In this document: positions 1 through 5,073 of the stretch, one piece after another | Layout: the number at the start of each line of letters is the position of its first letter | Position numbering within the stretch: position 1 is the stretch's first letter | Assembly (NCBI GenBank): GCA_032251045.1 | Contig: JAVVEW010000085.1 | Location: 1-5,073, forward strand | Length of the DNA stretch: 5,073 nucleotides | Reading direction: 5' to 3' | Source: JAVVEW01 sp032251045 | GTDB lineage: Bacteria > Pseudomonadota > Gammaproteobacteria > Methylococcales > Methylomonadaceae | Made by a program: the position numbers and the translations under genes | The notes under the pieces: generated by a model | What the model was told of the DNA's origin: nothing | The model's input: the letters and a program-made list of their open reading frames with translations, nothing else | Database searches by the model: none

Positions 1-129
1 ATACAGCATTTTGCGGTATGACAGCCAGGCGGCCATCAGGGATTTGTCGGACATTTCCGCCCCGCCCGCCTGACGGAAAATATCCCGGTCCCTGACCGCT
101 CTCAGCTCAGGGGAACCACCGGTCTCCGG
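1..129 (-). other. Unidentified partial open reading frame at left edge
   Basis: The minus strand is open without a stop from about base 129 to base 1 (43 codons) and runs off the left edge. It reads PETGGSPELRAVRD at its upstream end, then DIFRQAGGAEMSDKSL, and finishes AAWLSYRKMLY. About 70 percent of its third codon positions are G or C, and the residue mix looks like a soluble protein, so real coding is plausible; the plus-strand frames here all hit stops. An internal ATG at 54-52 (MSDKS...) follows a G-rich stretch but has no clean Shine-Dalgarno, so I cannot tell whether it is the start or whether the protein began to the right, in sequence lost at the junction with purB. I do not recognise the family and assign no function. 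It could be a chance open frame, because 43 codons is short for GC-rich DNA. Confidence 0.35.
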
Positions 130-161
130 CGAAACTGGCGGACGATTTTGCCACCTGCCCG

Positions 162-1046
162 ATGTTGTCGCGCACCCACGGTCAATCGGCGACGCCGACC
201 ACGGTAGGCAAGGAAATCGCCAATGTTGTTGTCCGACTTAAGCGTCAGCAGCAGCAATGCCGGAATGTGGCGCTGCTGGGCAAAATCAATGGCGCGGTCG
301 GCAATTACAATGCTCATAAAGTTGCCTACCCCGACATTGACTGGCCGGCGTTCGCCAAGGATTTCGTCGAGTCGCTGGGGCTTGAATTCAACGCTTACAC
401 CACGCAAATCGAACCGCATGATTATCTGGCGGAATACTTCGATGCCCTGACCCGCTTTAACACCGTGTTGATCGACTGGTGCCGGGATGTCTGGGGCTAT
501 ATTTCCCTGGGCTATTTTCGGCAGAAAACCATTGAAGGTGAAGTCGGCTCCTCGACCATGCCGCACAAAGTCAACCCCATCGATTTTGAAAACGCGGAAG
601 GTAATCTGGGCCTGGCTAACGCGGTGCTGGAATTTCTGGCCCGGAAACTGCCCATTTCCCGCTGGCAGCGCGATCTGACCGATTCCACCGTGCTGCGCAA
701 TATCGGCGTCGGCATCGCCCACAGCCAGATTGCTTATGGCTCGCTGCAAAAAGGTCTGGGCAAGCTGTCGCTGGCACCTGAAACCTTAGCGCGCGACCTG
801 GACGATAACTGGGAAGTGCTGGCTGAGCCGATTCAAACCGTGATGCGCCGTTACGGCATAGATCAGCCTTACGAAAAGCTCAAAGCTCTGACCCGTGGCC
901 AGAAAATCGATGCCCAACGCCTGAAAGACTTTATCGAAACCCTGGAACTGCCCGCTGACGCCAAGGCCGAATTGGCCACGCTGACCCCGGCAAGCTATAT
1001 CGGCTATGCCGAAAGCTTGGCCAAACGTAACCTCTCCCAGCCCTAA
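162..1046 (+). CDS. purB: Adenylosuccinate lyase, N-terminally truncated (C-terminal two thirds)
   Basis: PurB belongs to the fumarase/aspartase superfamily. It removes fumarate from SAICAR to give AICAR and from adenylosuccinate to give AMP, in the cytoplasm as a homotetramer. Seen here: RTHGQ at residues 4-8, whose His6 matches the catalytic His171 of E. coli; the signature loop GSSTMPHKVNPIDFEN at 129-144, with Ser130 matching Ser295; and the conserved NWEVLAEPIQTVMRRYG near 216-232. The family is about 456 residues long. From the ATG at 162 there are 294, so roughly 165 are missing, including the N-terminal substrate-binding Arg-Tyr and the TSEDIN-type motif. Homology continues in frame upstream of this ATG (AKLADDFATCP, from about base 129), so Met1 is an internal Met and not the true start; an in-frame stop lies at 93-95. 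As it stands the product should be inactive. Family identity is near certain; whether the gene is broken in the organism or only in this assembly is open. Confidence 0.9.
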   Translation: MLSRTHGQSATPTTVGKEIANVVVRLKRQQQQCRNVALLGKINGAVGNYNAHKVAYPDIDWPAFAKDFVESLGLEFNAYTTQIEPHDYLAEYFDALTRFNTVLIDWCRDVWGYISLGYFRQKTIEGEVGSSTMPHKVNPIDFENAEGNLGLANAVLEFLARKLPISRWQRDLTDSTVLRNIGVGIAHSQIAYGSLQKGLGKLSLAPETLARDLDDNWEVLAEPIQTVMRRYGIDQPYEKLKALTRGQKIDAQRLKDFIETLELPADAKAELATLTPASYIGYAESLAKRNLSQP

Positions 1047-1055
1047 GTTTATAAA

Positions 1056-1120
1056 AAAATCCCCCTAATTCCCACCCAATCAAGCCATAAGGCAAATTAG
1101 ATGTGAACCCGGGGGATTTT
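1056..1120. terminator. Inverted repeat between convergent purB and ssb, probable terminator
   Basis: A perfect 10-bp inverted repeat, AAAATCCCCC at 1056-1065 and GGGGGATTTT at 1111-1120, lies in the 112-nt gap between the two converging stop codons. Read on the minus strand (ssb direction), the G-rich arm runs into seven consecutive T residues (1059-1053), a good intrinsic terminator tail. On the plus strand (purB direction) there are only four T, so termination there is weaker. The 45-nt loop is long for a terminator, but it can fold further: TAATT at 1066-1070 with AATTA at 1095-1099, and GCC-ATAA-GGC at 1084-1093. The remaining bases to the ssb stop (1121-1158) hold nothing I can name. 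A dispersed repeat element doubling as a terminator is an alternative. Confidence 0.6.
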
Positions 1121-1158
1121 AATGGCTCTATTTCCTACAAAATCACTGTTGGTTAAAA

Positions 1159-1650
1159 TCAGAACGGGATGTCGTCATCAAAGTCTTCATAAGCCGGTCC
1201 GTTTGCAGCGCCGCCTTGGGCTGGGTCTTGAGATTTTGGAGTTGCGCCGCCAGAATGCTGGGTCGGTGCTTGATGACCGTAGTTGGAACCTGAACCTTCA
1301 TTGAAGTTGGCGGTGCCGCCGCTGCGACCGCCGAGCATGGTCATGTTCTCGGCAACAATTTCGGTGGTGTAGCGGTCCTGACCATCCTGGCCTTGCCATT
1401 TGCTGGTGCGGATACGTCCTTCCACATACACCTGGCTGCCTTTTTTCAGATAATCCTGCACGATCTTGGCCAGGGCGCCGAAGAACACCACTCGATGCCA
1501 TTCGGTTTCTTCCTTGCGGTCGCCGGTCTGGCGGTCTTTCCAGCGGCGGCTGGTGGCCAGGCGGATGTTGGCGATGGGATCGCCGCTGGGCATGAAACGT
1601 ACTTCGGGATCGGCGCCGAGATTGCCGATCAGCATGACTTTATTCAGCAT
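1159..1650 (-). CDS. ssb: Single-stranded DNA-binding protein
   Basis: SSB coats single-stranded DNA as a homotetramer during replication, repair and recombination, and recruits partner proteins through its C-terminal tip. The 163-residue product has an N-terminal OB fold (about 1-107) opening with MLNKVMLIGNLGADPEVRFMP. Trp37, Trp51, Phe57 and Trp85 line up with the DNA-stacking Trp40, Trp54, Phe60 and Trp88 of E. coli SSB. TEWHRVVFFG (49-58), KGSQVYVEG (70-78) and QDRYTTEIV (91-99) are typical. A Gly/Gln/Ala-rich flexible linker of about 45 residues follows, then the acidic tip DFDDDIPF (156-163), the partner-binding motif. Length is slightly below the 178 residues of E. coli because of a shorter linker. 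It is the last gene of the purH-purD-yajR-ssb run, starting 17 nt after the transporter stop with a strong ribosome site. No LexA box is visible in that short gap. Confidence 0.97.
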   Translation of the reverse strand: MLNKVMLIGNLGADPEVRFMPSGDPIANIRLATSRRWKDRQTGDRKEETEWHRVVFFGALAKIVQDYLKKGSQVYVEGRIRTSKWQGQDGQDRYTTEIVAENMTMLGGRSGGTANFNEGSGSNYGHQAPTQHSGGATPKSQDPAQGGAANGPAYEDFDDDIPF

Positions 1651-1655
1651 GAAAA

Positions 1656-1661
1656 CTCCTT
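1656..1661 (-). promoter_or_regulatory. Ribosome binding site of ssb
   Basis: AAGGAG on the minus strand, five bases before the ATG at 1650-1648, is a near-consensus Shine-Dalgarno. It fixes the ssb start and lies wholly in the 17-nt gap after the transporter stop, which fits strong independent translation of SSB within a shared transcript. Confidence 0.85.
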
Positions 1662-1667
1662 AAATAA

Positions 1668-3059
1668 TTAGACTTCGGGCAATGGTTCAGCCAGCAACGC
1701 GGACAAGGCATCGCGGTCAAGCTGACTGTTATCCACTTTAAGATAAGCGGTTTGTTCTTCGGGGTAAATCTTGACTTCGGCAACGCCGGTCACCGCCAAC
1801 AGGCGGCGGACAAAGGCCGTTTCCTGCGGCTCGGTCAGGGTCGGTACCGAAATCAGCAAATTGGCCAGGTAACGCGGTGGCTTCATGGTCAATGCTACCA
1901 ATAACCAAGTCAAAGCCAATATGCCGGCACAGACAAATACCCAGCCTCCGCCCCACAACTCGATCACGCCCCCAGCCAACACGCCACCCAAAAATGCGCC
2001 GAAGAATTGGGCGCTGGAATAAAAGCCCATGGCCGTGCCTTTGCGGTCGGCGGGTGCGGTTTTGGAAATCAACGACGGCAAGGTCGCTTCCAGAAGATTG
2101 AAGCCGATAAAAAACACCGCGATGAAGGCAATCAATCCGGGCAACCCATCACCAAACCAGAACAATCCGGCCTCGGCCAGGACAATCAAACCGATAGCAG
2201 TCACAAATACCGGTTTCATGCGCCGTTTTTTCTCGGCGATAATAATCATCGGCACCGCGCCGGCCAACGACAACACAAATACCGGCAAATACATAAAGCC
2301 GTGGTTTTGCGCCGCCAACCCGGCATCACGCAGCATCAAAGGCAACACCACGAAACTGGCGGTTAAAATCAGATGCAAGGTAAAAATGCCGTAATTCAGT
2401 CGCAGCAATTCGGCATTTTTGAACACCGAGGCGGCGTCTTCCGGGATCAGTTCGGCATCGCGGTGGACTTTAATGGCCGATGGATTGGGCACCCACCATT
2501 TGAGCACAATGATGGCCAACAGCGCCAGCAGCGCAGTCAGGGCAAAAATACCCGGCACACCGATTGTTCCAGCCAGCATCGGCCCAAGGGTTATGGCCAC
2601 GCCAAACGACAAGGCAATGCTTAAACCCACCGTGGCCATGGCTTTGGTGCGGTGAACTTCGTCGGTCAGATCAGCCAATAGTGCCATCACTGCCGAGGCA
2701 ATCGCGCCCGCGCCTTGCAGCGCCCGCCCGGCCAGTACCCAGTAAATATTACTGGCCAGCGCGGCAACCATGCTGCCCGCGCTGAACAAGAGCAAACCTA
2801 TGATAATGATACGCTTGCGGCCAAAACGGTCGGACATCAGCCCGAACGGGATTTGCAGCAAGGCCTGGGTCAGCCCGTAGATGCTGATCGCCAATCCCAT
2901 CAGCATCGGTGTGGCGCCGTCAAGCTGTTCGGCGTAAATCGACAGCACCGGCAAAATCATGAACAGACCGAGCATGCGCAAGGCGTAAATCCCGGCTAAC
3001 GAGACAGTCGCCCGGCGCTCGCCGGAGCTCATCGGGCTGGTAATATCCTGTTGTTTCAT
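1668..3059 (-). CDS. yajR: YajR-family MFS transporter with C-terminal cytoplasmic domain
   Basis: This is an inner-membrane major facilitator superfamily transporter of about 12 helices, probably proton-coupled; the substrate of the YajR family is not established. The 463-residue protein matches E. coli YajR from end to end: the N-terminal GERRAT block (13-18) and LRMLGLFMILPVLS (27-40), then MFS motif A as GLMSDRFGRKR (73-83, with Asp77 and Arg81) and the motif B region GRALQGAGAI (111-120). LPSLISK (328-334) and RKGTAMGFYSSAQF (339-352) lie in the C-terminal half. After the last helix (to about 391) comes a soluble region of about 65 residues, with VRRLLAVTGVAEVKIYPEEQ near 417-436. This corresponds to the ferredoxin-like YAM domain of YajR. 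Its ATG overlaps the purD stop (ATGA) and has no good Shine-Dalgarno, which suggests translational coupling to purD. A role in exporting a purine-related compound is guesswork from context only. Confidence 0.9.
   Translation of the reverse strand: MKQQDITSPMSSGERRATVSLAGIYALRMLGLFMILPVLSIYAEQLDGATPMLMGLAISIYGLTQALLQIPFGLMSDRFGRKRIIIIGLLLFSAGSMVAALASNIYWVLAGRALQGAGAIASAVMALLADLTDEVHRTKAMATVGLSIALSFGVAITLGPMLAGTIGVPGIFALTALLALLAIIVLKWWVPNPSAIKVHRDAELIPEDAASVFKNAELLRLNYGIFTLHLILTASFVVLPLMLRDAGLAAQNHGFMYLPVFVLSLAGAVPMIIIAEKKRRMKPVFVTAIGLIVLAEAGLFWFGDGLPGLIAFIAVFFIGFNLLEATLPSLISKTAPADRKGTAMGFYSSAQFFGAFLGGVLAGGVIELWGGGWVFVCAGILALTWLLVALTMKPPRYLANLLISVPTLTEPQETAFVRRLLAVTGVAEVKIYPEEQTAYLKVDNSQLDRDALSALLAEPLPEV
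3056..3059 (-). promoter_or_regulatory. ATGA stop-start overlap coupling purD to yajR
   Basis: Read on the minus strand, ATGA contains both the yajR start (ATG) and the purD stop (TGA). The bases before it (CGCTGAATCGAACATC) contain no clear Shine-Dalgarno, so the transporter is probably translated by ribosomes that terminate on purD and restart. This overlap supports the chosen yajR start. Confidence 0.75.
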
Positions 3060-4342
3060 GATGTTCGATTCAGCGCCTTGACGGCAATATCACGTCGGTA
3101 AAAACAACCCGGCCAGCCGATTTTTTCCGCCAGTGCGTAGGCCTTGCGCCGGGCTTCGGTAAAGCTGTCCGCTAAGGCGCACACGGTCAAAACCCGTCCG
3201 CCTGAGGTGACCACATCGCCTTGCTTGGTAAGGGTTCCGGCATGAAACACTTTCAAATCATCCGGCAACTGTTCCGGCAAGCCGCGAATGACATCGCCTT
3301 TACGGTAATCACCCGGATAACCGCCAGCGGCCAGCACCACGCCCACAGCAATGCTGGGATGCCAGGCAATACGCCGATCGGTTTGCGCCTCACCGGATAA
3401 CAGTTCCAGACACAAGGCCACTAGGTCATCATCCAGTCGCATCAAAATGGGTTGGGTTTCAGGATCACCCAAACGGCAATTGAATTCCAACACTTTAATC
3501 GAACCATCCGCTTGCACCATCAAGCCGGCATAAAGAAATCCGGAATACTCGATGCCTTCTTCGGCCAGACCGCGCAGCACCGGGGCAATCACCTCACGCA
3601 TGATGCGCTGCTCGATGTCCTCGCTGAGAACCGGCGCCGGTGAATAGGCACCCATGCCGCCGGTGTTCGGCCCCAGATCGCCGTCGTCACGGGCTTTGTG
3701 ATCTTGCGAACTGGCCAGCATCCAGGCGGTTTCTCCGTTGGCCATGACCATGAAACTGGCTTCTTCGCCGGTTAGAAATTCTTCGATTACCACCCGACTG
3801 CCGGCCTCACCGAACTGATTATCAGCCAGCATCGCTTTGACCGCCGCTTCCGCTTCGGCGATTGTTTGCGCAACCACCACGCCCTTGCCCGCCGCCAGGC
3901 CGTCGGCCTTGACCACGATCGGCGCACCGTGTTCGCGGATGTAGGCCAGGGCCGGATCGATTTCGGTAAAGGTTTGATAAAACGCCGTCGGGATGGCGTG
4001 GCGGTGCATGAAATCCTTGGCGAAGGCTTTCGAGCCTTCCAGTTGGGCGGCCTTTTGACTGGGGCCGAAACACGGCAGGCCGCGGGCACGGAAAGTATCG
4101 ACAATGCCTTTGACCAACGGCGCTTCCGGGCCGACGATGGTCAGATCGATCCGCTGCTGTTCGGCAAAATCGGCCAATGCGTCGATGGCATCGGCGGCAA
4201 TGGCCAGATTTTCCACGCCCGGCTCCAAAGAGGTGCCGGCATTGCCGGGCGCGACATAGACTTTTTCAACTCCAACCGAGCGCACGGCCTTCCAGGCCAG
4301 AGCATGTTCCCGGCCGCCGCCGCCTACAATCAAAACCTGCAT
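3056..4342 (-). CDS. purD: Phosphoribosylamine-glycine ligase (GAR synthetase)
   Basis: PurD joins glycine to 5-phosphoribosylamine using ATP to make glycinamide ribonucleotide, the second step of de novo purine synthesis, in the cytoplasm. At 428 residues it is full length (E. coli has 429). Domains in order: the N-domain with GGGGREHAL (7-15), APGNAGT (31-37) and VGPEAPL (70-76); an ATP-grasp region with GPSQKAAQLEGSKAF (93-107), the glycine-rich VVKADGLAAGKGVVV (143-157), the family signature DLGPNTGGMGAYSPAP (222-237) and metal-binding EFNCRLGDPETQP (286-298); and a C-terminal domain with AGGYPGDYRKGD (339-350). The metal-site block reads CRLGDPE where E. coli has CRFGDPE, a conservative change next to the retained Asn288, Asp293 and Glu295. 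It starts 16 nt after the purH stop with a good ribosome site and overlaps yajR by 4 nt, so the genes form one operon. Confidence 0.97.
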   Translation of the reverse strand: MQVLIVGGGGREHALAWKAVRSVGVEKVYVAPGNAGTSLEPGVENLAIAADAIDALADFAEQQRIDLTIVGPEAPLVKGIVDTFRARGLPCFGPSQKAAQLEGSKAFAKDFMHRHAIPTAFYQTFTEIDPALAYIREHGAPIVVKADGLAAGKGVVVAQTIAEAEAAVKAMLADNQFGEAGSRVVIEEFLTGEEASFMVMANGETAWMLASSQDHKARDDGDLGPNTGGMGAYSPAPVLSEDIEQRIMREVIAPVLRGLAEEGIEYSGFLYAGLMVQADGSIKVLEFNCRLGDPETQPILMRLDDDLVALCLELLSGEAQTDRRIAWHPSIAVGVVLAAGGYPGDYRKGDVIRGLPEQLPDDLKVFHAGTLTKQGDVVTSGGRVLTVCALADSFTEARRKAYALAEKIGWPGCFYRRDIAVKALNRTS

Positions 4343-4348
4343 GAAATA

Positions 4349-4354
4349 TCCTCT
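4349..4354 (-). promoter_or_regulatory. Ribosome binding site of purD
   Basis: AGAGGA on the minus strand lies six bases before the purD ATG (4342-4340), inside the 16-nt gap after the purH stop. It supports this start, which is also where the family's conserved N-terminus (MQVLIVGGGGREHA) begins. Confidence 0.8.
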
Positions 4355-4358
4355 TTAA

Positions 4359-5073
4359 TCAGTGACGGAAATGACGCATGCCGGTAAACACCATGGCCAT
4401 GCCATGTTCATTGGCGGCGTCGATAACTTCCTGGTCGCGCATCGAGCCGCCCGGCTGAATCACCGCACGCACGCCGCATTCGGCAGCCGAATCGATGCCG
4501 TCCCGGAACGGAAAAAACGCATCCGAAGCCATCACCGATCCGTTCAAATCCAGTTTTTCATCGGCGGCCTTGATACCGGCGATACGTGCTGAATACACTC
4601 GGCTCATCTGGCCCGCGCCAATGCCCAGCGTTTGCCCGCCCCGGCCATAAACAATGGCGTTGGATTTAACGAATTTGGCCACTTTCCAGACAAACAAAAG
4701 ATCGCGCAGTTCGTCTGCATCCGGCTGCCTTTGGCTAACTACTTTAAGATCATCGAGCGTGACGCTGCCGGTATCCAGATCCTGCACCAGCAAGCCGCCG
4801 GCGACTTTTTTCAGATCATAGCTTTTCTCAGGCGCGGCGCTGAACGCGCCGGCTGCCAGCACCCGGATATTCGGCTTTTGCGCCAGCACTTCCAACGCGT
4901 CCCGGTTAATTTCTGGGGCGATAATCACTTCGACGAACTGCCGCTGAACAATCGCCTCGGCGGTGGTTTTATCCAGCGCCCGGTTGAACGCGATAATGCC
5001 GCCAAAAGCCGATGTCGGATCGGTTTGGTAAGCGTTATCATAGGCCGCGAGCACGCTGTCGGCCACTGCCACG
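4359..5073 (-). CDS. purH: Bifunctional AICAR formyltransferase/IMP cyclohydrolase, C-terminal part
   Basis: PurH transfers a formyl group from 10-formyl-tetrahydrofolate to AICAR and closes the ring to IMP, the last two steps of de novo purine synthesis. Only the C-terminal 238 or so residues of about 520 are present; the gene runs off the right edge. This part is most of the AICAR transformylase domain, and the N-terminal cyclohydrolase domain lies outside. Visible family blocks, counted from the first whole codon: YQTDPTSAFGGIIAFNR (15-31), RQFVEVIIAP (44-53), KFVKSNAIVY (133-142), GIGAGQMSRVYSARIAGIKA (150-169), ASDAFFPFRDGID (182-194), QPGGSMRD (206-213) and the terminal MRHFRH. The first whole codon is GTG at 5072-5070. 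It is an internal valine (VAVADS, as in the conserved NPCGVA region) and not a start. The stop is followed after 16 nt by purD, so purH is the upstream gene seen in this operon; its promoter is beyond the window. Confidence 0.96.
   Translation of the reverse strand, partial: VAVADSVLAAYDNAYQTDPTSAFGGIIAFNRALDKTTAEAIVQRQFVEVIIAPEINRDALEVLAQKPNIRVLAAGAFSAAPEKSYDLKKVAGGLLVQDLDTGSVTLDDLKVVSQRQPDADELRDLLFVWKVAKFVKSNAIVYGRGGQTLGIGAGQMSRVYSARIAGIKAADEKLDLNGSVMASDAFFPFRDGIDSAAECGVRAVIQPGGSMRDQEVIDAANEHGMAMVFTGMRHFRH

Noticed and set aside
86..112. Short inverted repeats CGGTC-CCT-GACCG (86-98) and CCCTGA/TCAGGG (90-112) as a terminator or element end
   Set aside because: Stems of 5-6 bp with no T-run, lying within a possible coding frame; such pairings are expected by chance in GC-rich sequence.
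93..120. Possible tRNA D-arm, from the string AGCTCAGGGGA
   Set aside because: No matching GAGC arm, anticodon arm, T-arm motif (GGTTCGAAT-like) or acceptor stem can be arranged around it.
102..749. A 215-codon minus-strand open frame opposite purB
   Set aside because: It lies opposite strongly conserved PurB sequence, its translation shows no recognisable domain, and it also crosses the junction at about 125. It is the antisense shadow of a GC-rich gene.
3866..4387. A 173-codon plus-strand open frame opposite purD and the purH end
   Set aside because: It is antisense to two well-supported genes and crosses their intergenic gap, and it has no ribosome site or recognisable motif. Shadow frame.
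5070..5072. GTG at the right edge as a start codon for purH
   Set aside because: The residues after it match the middle of the PurH protein, so this is an internal valine of a gene cut by the window edge.

Overview
The window looks like ordinary chromosomal DNA from a gammaproteobacterium. The encoded proteins resemble the gammaproteobacterial versions of PurB, SSB, YajR, PurD and PurH throughout. A methanotroph-like lineage (Methylococcales) is my impression from protein flavour and gene order; it is inference and was not tested. Base composition is moderately GC-rich and even. Apart from the left edge, I see no sign of phage, insertion sequence, CRISPR array, tRNA or rRNA.

Layout, left to right. 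Bases 1 to about 125 do not belong to the gene that follows. They hold an uninterrupted minus-strand reading frame of about 43 codons that I cannot identify. From about 126 to 1046 (+) lies adenylosuccinate lyase (purB) without its first ~155 residues; its homology starts abruptly inside the protein. Bases 1047-1158 separate purB from ssb, which converges on it, and contain a 10-bp perfect inverted repeat that probably ends transcription, most convincingly for ssb. The rest is one minus-strand operon, transcribed right to left: purH (5' part beyond the right edge), purD, a YajR-type MFS transporter, then ssb. Gaps are 16 nt (purH-purD), a 4-nt ATGA overlap (purD-yajR) and 17 nt (yajR-ssb), so co-transcription is likely.

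Function. PurD makes GAR early in de novo purine synthesis. PurH carries out the last two steps to IMP. PurB acts twice, in the SAICAR-to-AICAR step and in IMP-to-AMP conversion. Three purine genes therefore sit together, with a membrane transporter and the replication protein SSB carried downstream.

I found no convincing new biological system. The point most worth checking is the purB junction at about 110-130. An essential-type metabolic gene loses its N-terminal third exactly where an unrelated reading frame begins, which suggests an assembly chimera, a rearrangement or an element insertion.
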